Positions 53,497 through 63,559 of a DNA stretch of 64,000 bases are shown here, one piece after another. Each line of letters begins with the position of its first letter. Positions within the stretch are counted from its first letter, which is position 1. This DNA is from Odontocerum albicorne. Lineage: Eukaryota; Arthropoda; Insecta; Trichoptera; Odontoceridae. The stretch spans positions 17,841,240 to 17,905,239 of the forward strand of contig OX463863.1 in NCBI GenBank assembly GCA_949825065.1, given 5' to 3'. The translations under genes and the position numbers were made by a program. The notes under the pieces were generated by a model. The model was given only the letters and a program-made list of their open reading frames with translations, was not told the origin of the DNA and searched no databases.

Positions 53497-53585
53497 GTTT
53501 GCTATGGTACGAACTTTTGAGAAGGTTTGCTGTGGTACGAACTTTTGAGAAGTTTTGCTATGGTACGAACTTTTGAGAAGGTTTT
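53497..53585. repeat. 28-30 bp tandem repeat, three copies
   Basis: GGTTTGCTATGGTACGAACT followed by TTTGAGAA, three times. Confidence 0.9.
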
Positions 53586-53655
53586 CGGGTTTTTTTTTCT
53601 TTATAGGTTATAGTCGTCACAATTAGACAAACGTAATTTTATTTCTTGCTTCCAG

Positions 53656-53757
53656 CATTTGGTGACAGGTTACGGAGGAGAGGTGGCGCCGGTATTAACG
53701 TGACCCGCATCGCCTGCTGTTTGCCGGCGACATCTGTTAACGAATTTCTCTCCTATT
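53656..53757 (+). CDS. Candidate host exon (uncertain)
   Basis: Acceptor-like TTTCTTGCTTCCAG precedes a GC-richer stretch. Frame 0 gives 'HLVTGYGGEVAPVLT' and then TGA, which could be a protein C-terminus. With one base carried over from a previous exon, as the exon at 32379 would provide, it reads 'AFGDRLRRRGGAGINVTRIA' and stays open past 53757, where TATTTCAG forms another acceptor. No clear donor and no recognised family. Confidence 0.25.
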
Positions 53758-53829
53758 TCAGATTCACTTTTAATAATTACTGTGTCATGTCTCTTTTCTC
53801 CTTTGTCTCTGCTTTTTGTTTCAGATCGT

Positions 53830-54475
53830 CATATTGTCTATTAAGCGTTTAATTAATATATTTATGTACAAGTTTTGAATCATTCGAAGGTATTTTGGGA
53901 ATATAATCTCAAATCAAATAATTTTTTATCATCTTACGTTAAGACTTTGTCGATATTTGCAAGTTTATTACCGAATATACCTTTGTTTCGAAACTTAAAA
54001 TTATAATACGAATTTGTGAGTCTTGATAGTCACTTTATAGTATGAATTATTATTTGTATTTATGAGTTACGTTAAACCTTATTTGATTTACGTTTAACAT
54101 AACTTTAAATATGTAACCATATTTAAAAAAAAATATTAAATCACAGTGTTATAAAGATGCCATCTTGTTTCGAATTATGTCACCGAAATTCTCTGTAATT
54201 CGATACAAGACGAACGTATAACTAGAACGGTGCAAGATAAAAAATATCCATCGTACGAGACTTTCTGAAAAAGGGTGTCTTACTATAGTATGTATGCTCA
54301 ACAAAAAAATTAAAAAACTTTTTTATTAAGTTGAACGTTTTAATTTAGTTTGCAGAAAAAATTGTCGATACAATTATGCGCTTAATTAAAAAGTTCGTAT
54401 AGTTTATTAACTCGATTGACTTTTTTTATATAACGTGTATAGTTTCACAGAAAAAACTTTTTTTTAACACAAAGA
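53830..54475. other. No feature recognised
   Basis: AT-rich. Pyrimidine-plus-AG strings occur at 53805-53822 but have no open exon downstream. Confidence 0.35.
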
Positions 54476-54477
54476 CA

Positions 54478-54600
54478 CCCTTTCGCAGAAAGACACTTTT
54501 TCGCAGAAAGACACTTTTTTGCAGAAAGACACTTTTTCGCAGAAAAACATTCTTTCGTAGAAAGACACTCTTTCACAGAGACATTCTTTCGTAGAAAAAA
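54478..54600. repeat. 18 bp tandem repeat
   Basis: About seven copies of GCAGAAAGACACTTTTTC, later ones diverged (GTAGAAAGACACTC, ACAGAGACATTC). Confidence 0.92.
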
Positions 54601-55195
54601 AAAATTGTGAAATGGATATTTTATATATATCTTTCCATTGTAGGTCTATGCTCCTCTTGTGTCGAATCGCAAAAACAAAATTTCGGTCATGGAATTAAAA
54701 ACAATGCTCTGTAAGATTTATCATGGAATTCAAATAGGAACTATTTTTCATATTGTCACTATTTGAAATCAACATACACATCTTGTTTCCGATGAATTCT
54801 CTGTGATTTAAGTCTAAACATTTGAAAAGATAAATGTTTTACTATGGTTAGTGATTATTTCATACTTAATATAAAGTGATCATTGAAACTTTATAACTGA
54901 AAATTGTTGAAACAACATATTGAAAAAAAAAAATATTTTTTATGTTTCTGCTTTCTGTTTCAGCTTATTGATTTTCTAATTTAAAAACAACTGTGTTTAA
55001 TGTGTTCCGTCACATTTAAAAAAAGAAATAACACACTAACAGTGTTAGATAATTATTTAAAAAAAAAAAGTACTTTCATTTTCAAAATTATAGTTATACG
55101 CCGTTTCAAAATTAAAACTTTCAATTTCAACACTGAAATTATAGCAATGTACTGCTTCAAAATATATATATATATATGGACTCATGACCTGATAA
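54601..55195. other. No feature recognised
   Basis: AT-rich with short TATATA runs (55163-55175). No coding or repeat signal. Confidence 0.35.
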
Positions 55196-55480
55196 CGACT
55201 TCTCCCTGTATATAAATGGCATCTCTGTCAACAGAGTTGATTCCATAAAAAATTGTATAGCGATCAAATCTAATGGTGTCTGGAAGGGGAGTGACATCAA
55301 TAAACTGACCTTCAACATCTCTAAATGTAAGCTCACGACTCTTTCAAGAACTGGGACCCAGCAGTACTTAACATAAGGTACTTAATCGGTGATCAGCCCA
55401 TCGTGCGTGGCGACACTATCAAAGTGGAACCTGATATCAGAGTGGCGCTGTTACGAGATTTCTTTATAATTCACTGGTTC
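55196..55480 (+). pseudogene. LINE reverse-transcriptase core fragment
   Basis: Reads 'NKLTFNISKCKLTTLSRTGT', then frames giving 'GDQPIVRGDTIK' and the expected 'DLGV'-type segment. This 'N.SKC..L.F.R' block lies just after the catalytic YADD region in Jockey/CR1-type reverse transcriptases. Stops and shifts are present and the catalytic motif itself is outside. Confidence 0.65.
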
Positions 55481-56550
55481 GCAGTAGACTATAGTGTGGC
55501 TCCAATCATTTGGAACCGGAGAGGAATCCACAGTTCTCTGATGGTTGAGTGAGTCTAAAAGATATGGCTGTTACACCTTTATTACAAATACTAATTTTAC
55601 CCATGACTATTCCACATTCTTCTGATGTGTACGCTTTGTTAAGTTTATTTATTGCGGAGGATCAAATGACACAGTGTCAGCTCTTATATAGGGCAAGACA
55701 AACTTGTGACAACACTGTACTAAATACATTCAGAGCATTGTGGCACAGAGTGTTGTGAATATGAAATGTACCCACATATCAACACGCTTGAATATTACTT
55801 CTTAAGTGTTGGAATAGATCTACGCACGTGTTTATACATTAACAAATTCCTAACGGGAAAAATAGCAAATCCTTTTGTTGATTCACAGACTTCGGACAAT
55901 TATTTACGCATTGTGTTTATTGATACTAACTCGTATTTTGTTTCTCGTAATAGCGTGTGTCTGTTGGTGGGATCCAATTAAACTATGGCACTTTACAGTG
56001 TAAGCGATAGCCAGACAGTTATGATTTGTAATAGTCGATTTCGCATTTTCAATTTTAGAAAGAAAAAAAAATTATGCGTGAGATGTAATAATTAATAGTC
56101 ACGAGTGAAGATTTTATGGTTTTGACATTCAGCTTTCAGTTAAAGTGTTAGGGCGGTATTGTTGTGTTTAATGCTGTCTTTAGGATATAAAATTTTTTAA
56201 CATGCTTATCGTTCTTGAGAATACGTACATAAATTTTTCATTTGTCCTCCAGCACCGTTTTAAAACGTTCTAAAAAATCTGAAACTGTGCATTGCACGAG
56301 TTTAGTGTATATGTATTTATTCAAAAGTAGTTTTTTTTTAATATACGAGTGGGGGGTGGGGTGCCCGTGGGGTTTACACATAAATAATAAAATAAGAAAT
56401 TTTAAACAAATCGTTATAAAAAGTGCAATTTGTCCAATACTAAATAAATAAATTTATTAAGTTATCGATTAACAAAATTACACAAAAAAATATTGCTCTA
56501 CGTGCGGAAGACAGAAATTAGCAATAAATATGGTAACATCAAAATTTTAA
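55481..56550. other. No gene recognised
   Basis: Several short open stretches (55549-55758, 55766-55981) lack splice context and family motifs. 56345-56370 is a G-rich run (GGGGGGTGGGGTGCCC). Confidence 0.35.
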
Positions 56551-56553
56551 GTA

Positions 56554-57162
56554 CAGTGAAACCCCGTTTTTACATTTTTGAAGGGACTGATTTTTTATTA
56601 TCGTAGCCAAAGTTGTAATGGGTATTCCCAAATCACGCGCGATCGAAACACGTGAACCAACGTGTTTATTCACTTTTTCGAGAATTTTCCTTTTCTCTTG
56701 AATCGATAATAGTTTTCTTTGCTGAGACATTATTTAAAGGGATTCAACGAAAAATTAAAAGAAATGAAAAAAATGTAAATTGACACACGAAATACACGAC
56801 AATTGAAATTGATTGACCAAATACAGTCTGTCTGCCTCTGATTCGCTAAATTTCCCACCAATTGCATCGTATTACACGGCTCGTGTAACCTTGACCATGA
56901 GCGCTGCAGGTGTACACGTGTCTATAAATAGAAACAACATATTTCTGCTTCCTAATATTCATTTCAAATATTTTAAATCGTCGGGCGTTTAATTAAATAT
57001 GTTTATGAATTGATTTGCATTTTAAAAATTTCAAACGTAAATTGCGGTAAATAAAAATGTAAAAGCGGGCACTAAATGTACTAAAATAATATGGGATTGG
57101 TAAAATTTAACGCAAATAATGGGAAAACGTGAATTAGGGCACGTAAAAATGGGGTTTCACTC
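56554..57162 (-). mobile_element. pogo/Tigger-like element (609 bp), internally deleted
   Basis: TA at 56552-56553 and 57163-57164. Inverted ends CAGTGAAACCCCGTTTTTAC and GAGTGAAACCCCATTTTTAC, the typical pogo/Tigger terminus. It retains only the start of the transposase. Confidence 0.9.
56594..56730 (-). pseudogene. pogo/Tigger transposase N-terminal HTH
   Basis: 'MSQQRKLLSIQEKRKILEKV' followed by 'GSRVSIARDLGIPITTLATI' and 'IKN': the first CENP-B/Psq-type helix-turn-helix, which in this family binds the terminal repeats. After about 46 residues the frame runs into the left terminal region. The second DNA-binding motif and the DDE catalytic domain are gone. Confidence 0.88.
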
Positions 57163-57254
57163 TATTTATATGTATGCATTGCATCAATATACTTATTCTC
57201 GAATTACTATAAGAATTTGGCTATCGCTTACTGTAAGAATTTAGCTATCGCTTA

Positions 57255-57435
57255 CTGTAAGAATTTATATGGCACCTGTCTTTCAATCCGCGGAGGTTAC
57301 GGGCTCTATTCCAGATTTTGTTTGAAAAAAAAAACAGGACGCCAGCTTGATTTTCACCTAAGGTGTATTTAACACCGTGCCGATTTGCTGGAAAAGATTG
57401 CCATATTGTAATAAATCTGCAAGGTTGTAATGTTT
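57255..57435 (+). mobile_element. tRNA-derived SINE
   Basis: B-box-like region GGAGGTTACGGGCTCTATTCC, CAGATTTTG, then CACCTAAGGTG, ACACCGTGCC and a LINE-like tail AAGATTGCCATATTGTAATAAAT. Confidence 0.6.
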
Positions 57436-57439
57436 TCAA

Positions 57440-57835
57440 CGTAAATATAATTCAATACAATATCAATTTATTACAAATAAAGATGTTTGAAAAATTAATG
57501 TAACGATAATTCAAAAACATTTACGTATTGAAACGGCTTTGCTTACATTTTGATAATTTTCATTTTACACTTAAGTGAAAATTTCTTTTTTTAAATGTGA
57601 CATCGCATTTTTTATTGTATTTTATTATTGTATATGTAATAATATGCCCCGTTATGCAATAATTCTAATGTATCAAGTTTCGGTTAAATTTTTTTAACTA
57701 AATTATACAAAAATTGTAACTTAGGGTCTGATTGGTTTATTTTTCAAACTGCGTTTCTTTTTTATTTTATTTATATTAAAATAATAATACGAAAATTCAT
57801 TGGTCATATATTCTACTTTAAAAAAAAACTAATTT
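57440..57835. other. No feature recognised
   Basis: Very AT-rich with no repeat partner. Confidence 0.35.
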
Positions 57836-57837
57836 AA

Positions 57838-57950
57838 ATTAAAATGCCCAGTAATTAAATCCATTTTAACTTAAAATGCCCAGTAATTAAATCCATTTTA
57901 ACTTAAAATGCCCAGTAATTAAATCCACTTTAAATTAAAATACCCAGTTA
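57838..57950. repeat. 32 bp tandem repeat
   Basis: Three to four copies of AATGCCCAGTAATTAAATCC plus ATTTTAACTTAA. Confidence 0.92.
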
Positions 57951-58002
57951 TAAAAAATGTTTTTATCAATTACTACTGCATAGTTGATAGTTCGGTTAAT
58001 TT

Positions 58003-58145
58003 TGGCATTTCATGGCCTGGTTGGTGAGACACCTGTCTTCCAACCAGGCTGGCAGGGGGTACAATTCCTGAAGAAACATAGATTTTTAAAAAGGGTTCCA
58101 GTCTGGTTTTGATATTGGCAATAAACCCACTTATGTTGTACTCTA
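58003..58145 (+). mobile_element. tRNA-derived SINE
   Basis: TGGCCTGGTTGGTGAGACACC and GGGTACAATTCCTG correspond to the A- and B-box regions. GGGTTCCAGTCTGGTTTTG and GGCAATAAACCCAC form the tail shared with the SINE at 38245. Confidence 0.62.
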
Positions 58146-58149
58146 TACA

Positions 58150-58700
58150 ATGAAAGTATTACTTATGCATACATCCCTTATGATTCTGTAATAATCTAAA
58201 TATCTATCCGGATATCACAGCTGCATTACTAGTGCCAATAATCTAGAGAACGTTGTTAGTTCATTACTTGTTGGTCATTAGCATCCCAGTTTTAAATTTA
58301 CTTTCAGATATCATTCCTCTTGGATTGATTTCATTAGTGTTTATATTGACTTCGTTTTTATTATCTTTTTTTTCTTTCTTTGTTTTTAATTTACATGTAT
58401 ATGGGTGTGGGCTGGAAAACATCTTATATCCTCGCGGCCTGACTTGCTCTCTATTGATGGGGGTGTATCTTGACTGTGGGGATGATATGAGATGAGCCCA
58501 GACCGTTGGATAGCGTTTCTCTTAAATATATTTTCTTCCCCGTTATCTTGAAATATGTAATGTATGTAATTACACTTCAATTTTTATTAATCAAATATAC
58601 AAATCACTATTTTGCCTAACTAGACGTATGCCAGTCCTTAGGCATAAATGTACATACTGTTGCTTTCAATAAACCTATATTTATTATTATTTATTAAATG
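58150..58700. other. Unrecognised, with one short inverted-repeat partner
   Basis: 58405-58445 (GGGTGTGGGCTGGAAAACAT, ATCCTCGCGGCC) recurs inverted at 59500-59550. No coding frame is supported. Confidence 0.4.
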
Positions 58701-58704
58701 AATA

Positions 58705-59209
58705 CCGTATTTTACGGACTATAAGACGCTACGGACTATAAGACGCAACTTAATTTTTAGGCAATTTAAAAAAAATAACATTTTTATTATTAGATTGCAA
58801 AGCCAGACTAAAAAAAATTTCTTAGTTTATAAAAGCGACCTTTAAAATTACCGATAACACAAATCACTTTCAATTCAAGTTCACTGGCACCGTAGACTGC
58901 AATGTCGCATCATAGGCTAGACAATGTTCTGGGTTTGTGATGGCGGGGCGGGAGGGAGACAGTGTTAGCAAGCTTGTGGATCCCCGCAACTCGTGTTCGT
59001 CGCATCGGTGCACTGCTGCTGCCAGTTGAATCCAATGTTGCCAGATAGAGATAGGTTTCCCGCGGCATCGAATATATGTCCATTTTTAAGACTGGCGGCA
59101 ATTTTAAATCAAACACTGGACATTTTTATATTAATTTCGAGTATAAGACGCACCTGAATTTTGGAGGCAATTTTTTGAAGAAAAAAGTGCGTCTTGTCCG
59201 TAAAATAGG
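58705..59209. mobile_element. Terminal-inverted-repeat element 'CGGACTATAAGACGC'
   Basis: The left end has CCGTATTTTACGGACTATAAG with GACGC repeated. The inverted right end has CCCTATTTTACGGACAAGACGC. TA lies on both outer sides. A degenerate GAGTATAAGACGCACC sits inside the right end. About 505 bp with a GC-richer middle; no transposase. This terminus is common in animal non-autonomous DNA transposons; I do not assign a superfamily. Confidence 0.65.
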
Positions 59210-59217
59210 GTAAATAA

Positions 59218-59290
59218 ATACAGTGTACTTTGTTTTGTGAAACACTGTTTATTCCACAAAAAGTGGAATAAACAGTGTTTGATAAAACAA
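59218..59290. mobile_element. Palindromic Penelope-end fragment
   Basis: 27-bp arms (GTGGAATAAACAGTGTTT then GATAAAACA) around AAAAA. The right arm is the end of the Penelope 3' region at 18095-18125. Confidence 0.7.
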
Positions 59291-59604
59291 ATTACAATGT
59301 CTTTAAACCTCCACAACGTTAATGCCTTAACTATAAATAATATAATAAATACAGGTTTATTGATAGCAACATAGTGTGTACATATATAAATACATTCCTA
59401 AATCACACATACTCTTATATCTCAAGATAAATTGCAGAAAATACATCTAAAAGAGAAGCTATCAAAAGGTCTGGACTTATCTCATAACACCCCACCAATA
59501 TAGGGCGAGCCCGGCCGCGAGGACATCGGATGTTTTTCAACCCACACCATGTTATTATTTATAGCTCAGGCATTAATACTGTGGAGGTTTAAAAACATTG
59601 TAAT
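59291..59604. mobile_element. 314 bp element with about 50 bp inverted ends
   Basis: ATTACAATGTCTTTAAACC, CTCCACAACGTTAATGCC at left and the complement of ATAGCTCAGGCATTAATAC, TGTGGAGGTTTAAAAAC at right. It is framed on both sides by Penelope-end sequence. A related half is at 12310-12355. Confidence 0.65.
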
Positions 59605-59792
59605 TTATTTAGTCAAATACTGTTTATTCCACTTTATATAACGGTATAACCCTACCGGTTTCAAGGTTTTCACCTCATCATCAGGGGAGCACAGTTGAGT
59701 CGTGTTTGTGCTCCCCGTGATGATGAGATAAAAACCTTGAAACCTGTAGGGTTATTATATAAAGTGGAAGAAACAAGGTTTGACTTAAAAAA
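59605..59792. mobile_element. Two Penelope 3' ends in inverted orientation
   Basis: 59605-59697 (minus) and 59698-59792 (plus) carry the same 3' region as 18035-18125, including GAGGTGAAAACCTT and CGGTAGGGTTATACCG hairpins. They are joined tail-outward at GTTGAGTCGTG and form a long imperfect hairpin. Confidence 0.75.
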
Positions 59793-59814
59793 TATTAATA
59801 TAGGCTCTTTTGAG

Positions 59815-59990
59815 GTGATATTTAACAACCTCCATGGTCTAATCGGTGTGATGCCTGTTTTTTAACCTAGGAATTATGGGTTCGATTCCCAATTGTACCC
59901 AATTTTTTTAAATTATTATTTAGCGTTAACTCTTTTTAAAATCTGGTTTATTGAAAGAGATTGCTAATATGAAAGACTCGATAGTAAAAT
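59815..59990 (+). mobile_element. tRNA-derived SINE
   Basis: AACCTCCATGGTCTAATCGG (A-box region) and TTATGGGTTCGATTCCCAA (B box), then TACCCAATTTTTTT, AAAATCTGGTTTATTG and AGAGATTGCTAATATG. Confidence 0.7.
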
Positions 59991-59999
59991 GTTGTCTGT

Positions 60000-60340
60000 C
60001 TTTATGTAGCGAACAATAGAATAATTTAAATACAATCATCATTAGTTCACTTGATGGACTGGCGATCTTGCTTAATAGCGATGGTTTACCTGTATTGATT
60101 GACAATCTTGCACAATAGCGAGGGGTTTCCTGTATGTGTATGTTGCACTATTCATGTAGAGTTGCCTGCTAGTATCGTCAACTTGTTAAAATTGTCTAAA
60201 TCATTTTAAAAAATGTGTCCCTTGATTTCTGTGCATTAGTTTTTTGACCAATGAATTTATAATACTTTAATATTCTCCATTTGGGTTCCTTTTATCTATG
60301 GTATTACTACGAATAAACAATCCACAGAGTAAAACAGATA
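60000..60340. other. No feature recognised
   Basis: A small imperfect duplication (TTGCTTAATAGCGATGG, TTGCACAATAGCGAGG near 60070 and 60108). Otherwise nothing. Confidence 0.35.
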
Positions 60341-60341
60341 C

Positions 60342-60555
60342 CGCTATAGAATCCATCACAGAGCTGTCACTCATATTAAGAATAGTTAAGGGTGATTGAA
60401 AGAGTAAGACATAGCTATTGTCCCGCCCCTTAAACGCAGGTATAAGAGAGGAGGCGTTGCCTATGTATGTTTATCTGATATTTTTTATCTCTTTCATTTA
60501 TAGCGATATACTCCTCTTAATTTGGTGGACTGCTCTGTGATAGATTTCAAAGTAA
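60342..60555. mobile_element. Possible MITE with imperfect inverted ends
   Basis: TAGAATCCATCACAGAGCTG at left and the complement of GCTCTGTGATAGATTTC at right, with pairing continuing through ATTAAGA and GAAAGAG. No clear target duplication. Confidence 0.5.
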
Positions 60556-60714
60556 GTTGGTATTTCTGTAATGCAACCAATATTTGAGAATTTAGAGGGA
60601 AAATAAATGTTAGTATTACTATAAAATTAGCGTTCTTAAAAAAAATCCAAAATCTCACTTTGTCACTCTTAAAAAATCATTTTGATTATTAGCCTCAATA
60701 GAAACAATATATAC

Positions 60715-61770
60715 AAGAGATAAAGAATGGCGTGTAGCGATAGAAAACAAAGTCAATGGGGCACTGGAACAGTATCAAAATCTGCTAAGATAATCTACAA
60801 CAGTACTGTAGTAACATTTTTTTTATGTATGGAAGAAAAACGTGGAGATGGAAAATGACTGAATGGAGCTGAATAAATATTGTGGAAATGTGTGCACTGA
60901 GAATAAGAAATTAATTAATTAATTAGGGATGAACGTGAAATTAAGGAAAATCAAGGCAAGTATAGTTAGGTCAAGTGAATAATATTTTTGAAGGCAGCAA
61001 ATGCAAAACGTCATGTTAAGAGAAATTGTAGGGTGTGTATTACAAAGTGTATGGATGTAGAAGAGGCAAACTGAAAAGAGTAGACTGCTGAATAAATACT
61101 TGGGATATAAAGGATAAATACATGGGATGACAATGTAGGACAGAATACGGAATTGAAGTGATTAACCCTTGCCTTACTGTGCTAAAAAATACGGAATTGA
61201 AGTGATTAACCCTTGCCTTACTGTGCTAAAAAAGCCACTATGCTGGACGCCCAGCGTCCAGTGAAAAATGTATATTTTAAATTAAAATAATGCAAAATCT
61301 GCTAGGTTATTTTTTGTAATTAGCTATAAAAATAATTTTATCATGTATTAAAACGTCGAATAATCAAATAAAATATAAGTCCTGGTCACTCACTATCCAT
61401 CACAGGGTGGCAAGTGTTAAGGATGTATATGAACTTTAGGGTGATATGTTGATTAAGATGAAAAACATGCTGAGACGGTTTGGACATGTGGAACGAATGA
61501 GAGAAGAAAGACTGACAATACAAATATACAATGCAAATGCTAGTAAAAGGCGTGTGAGAGGAAGACCAGAGGTTGGATCAGTGTACGATAATTCAGAGAA
61601 ATCGTGGGAGCTGTATGGATGTAACAGAGATAAAATATGTGTGTGTCGCGATAGGAAAGTCGGACACTTCATATGCCTACAGCGAGACGGTGTAATGGTA
61701 CCACTCACACACGGAATGTCCTTGTTAAACATTAAATTTTTTTTATTTCTATTTAAGGCAATAATCAAAA
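60715..61770 (+). pseudogene. LINE reverse-transcriptase remnant split by a TTAA MITE
   Basis: 60720-60790 encodes an 'AIENKVNGALEQYQN'-type segment; 60825-60900 the 'YGRKTWRWKM' region; 61440-61700 'KMKNMLRRFGHVERMREER', 'KRRVRGRPEVGSVYDN' and 'DRKVGHFICLQRDGVMV'. The last part is open over 113 codons from 61446. Between them, 61210-61416 is an inserted MITE. Decayed, but the best-preserved C-terminus of this LINE family in the window. Confidence 0.7.
61210..61416 (-). mobile_element. Short TTAA MITE (207 bp), copy 2
   Basis: TTAA at 61206-61209 and 61417-61420. CCCTTGCCTTACTGTGC at left and GTGGCAAGTG at right. It has a hairpin TGGACGCCCAGCGTCCA. Same sequence as 51981-52164 inverted. The left junction, including about 14 bases of LINE flank, is repeated just upstream (61160-61204). 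Confidence 0.87.
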
Positions 61771-61779
61771 GACCAATTG

Positions 61780-62650
61780 ATTTTTAAGAGTTTAACAAAC
61801 GTAACAATTTTTTTTTTACAAATCTTTCATTAAAAATTTTGGTAAATTATGATTTAGTCACCCCGAGGGTGCTTTAAAAAAGCGCCTTTAAGTAGCGGTA
61901 AGATGTAATATTGTAGCAGTTACTCATGGTCTGCCCCATCTGCTTATGTGTTGGTAGGGGTGGAGTCACTTGACGCCAACGGCCGCAGAATCCGCTGCAG
62001 TAAAGACGAACGCCGAAGGAAACGCCACTGCGAGCTCGCATCGGACTCTGTGATTTAAAATGTACTTTGAACGCATGTTTAATGTTTGCACTCGACGCAT
62101 TCCTAGACCTTTGGAAAAAAAAAAGTAATTTAGATTTTATATAAACGAACGTTACTCTATCAGTGATAAAACTGGCAAGTCATTTCAAATCTGTCTCGAG
62201 CGTACTCGATACGCAACTTTTATTAATGTCTCGTGTAACAATCAACCGTTACGGTTGACTATCAAAAAAGATATTTGTTTTAATTTAACACAACGTTGAG
62301 AAAGAACTGAAGAAAATCCTTTCGTCTCGCGTAAATTGTTTGAACTCTCGTCGTGAGATCAATTGAATTAGGTAAACCGAAGGATCTTCAGCCTTCATTC
62401 CCTTGCAAGTGTTGCAAAGATTCCTGCCTTCTGAAACTCTGTTCCTGCTTTTGCAATCTCCACTTTTTCCGCTTTCGTACCATGTAAACTGCTGGACAAA
62501 TTAGACAAATTATCATATCACTTCATACCAGAAGGAGCTAAATTGGTTGATTGTGAGAAATAGGCGCAAAATTCACATACTATCTCGATTTTATAATATC
62601 CTTAACTGTCCCCTCTTATCTTGTTGAGAATATTAAGCGTCTGTCCGATC
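61780..62650. other. Unrecognised, with a GC-richer patch
   Basis: 61920-62050 is distinctly GC-richer (TGACGCCAACGGCCGCAG, GAACGCCGAAGGAAACGCC) and seems single copy. It could be a host regulatory or exonic region, but no splice-bounded frame is visible. Confidence 0.3.
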
Positions 62651-62654
62651 ATAG

Positions 62655-62935
62655 ACCTACACTATGCTCGAACAAAGATTGTTTATTGACCTTTCCAGTT
62701 CACCGCTCTTTTTTTTTTTTACGTCGTCCTTTACTGTCCGTGCAATGACACTCTGGAACCAGTTGCAAACTAATGTTAGACTCACTCCGTCATTAGCATG
62801 TTTTGAAAAGCAACTAAAAAAAACTCTTAATTTCAAGTCAGTAATTATAACGTGTTTCATTCCTGAATTTTTATTTCCTCTCCGCCATCTTTTTCCTTTT
62901 CCTAAGTATAATATGTTATTCATGAATTGAAGAAT
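62655..62935 (+). pseudogene. LINE C-terminus (CR1/Jockey-like)
   Basis: An open 88-codon stretch (62664-62930) includes 'SSFTVRAMTLWNQLQTNVR' and 'SLACFEKQLKKTL', the same C-terminus as 21478-21945 and 15655-16062. Confidence 0.75.
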
Positions 62936-63036
62936 AAAATTCATAAACCACATAACAACCATGTTTTTGATTTTTCATTTTTTTTATGGAAAAACAGTCT
63001 ATCAACAAGCGACAATATACCCATAAATGGCATATA

Positions 63037-63277
63037 CAGTACCCGGCGGTACGTAATACACATCGGGCTTAAGAGTGAGACTGTCGGCCATAATCGGCTA
63101 ACTTCTGCTTTGTTGAGCGTCGTCTCTGTCGCACGATGCACTATCAGTCCGGTACGGTAACGACTGATAAATCGCGACGGAACAAGTGTATGAATGACAG
63201 ACGACACTCGACAAAGCGAAAGTTAGCCGATTATCTCTTTCTTAAGCCCGATGTGTATTACTTACCGCCGGGTACTG
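63037..63277. mobile_element. TA MITE 'CAGTACCCGGCGG', copy 2
   Basis: TA at 63035-63036 and 63278-63279. Ends CAGTACCCGGCGGTACG and, inverted, CAGTACCCGGCGGTAAG; the interior folds back along most of its 241 bp. Contains CGACTGATAAATCGCGACGG, also in copy 1. Confidence 0.93.
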
Positions 63278-63469
63278 TACATATGTGAATTCAAACAATA
63301 AAAATAGCTTTATATAGTTTGTACGTTTTTATTTTTCACAAATAAAACGTTTTGTAGAAAATGTGCAATTTTTTTCTTATAACTATATTTTTTTTGGGTC
63401 TTGAGTGGTTTATGAGTTTTACTCTTTAATTGTGTAAAGGTGAATAATTATTTTGAATATTTTTTTGCG

Positions 63470-63535
63470 ACTAACTTCCTTGGTTGGAAGAGATTGTCAC
63501 TTGGCAATATGCCCGCCAGATTATTTTACAATGAA
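63470..63535 (+). mobile_element. LINE 3' tail fragment
   Basis: CTTGGTTGGAAGAGATTGTC and GGCAATATGCCCGCCAGA, the 3' tail shared by the CR1/Jockey-like LINE and several SINEs here. Confidence 0.6.
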
Positions 63536-63559
63536 GTTTTAAATGAATCCCTCTCCGTC

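Noticed and set aside
55549..55981. Two adjacent open frames of about 70 codons as a small gene
   Set aside because: No conserved motif, no splice sites, and base composition like the flanking AT-rich DNA.
61446..61787. 113-codon open frame as a host gene
   Set aside because: It carries the 'RRFGHVERM' and 'VRGRPEVGS' text of the LINE reverse-transcriptase tail seen in other copies here.
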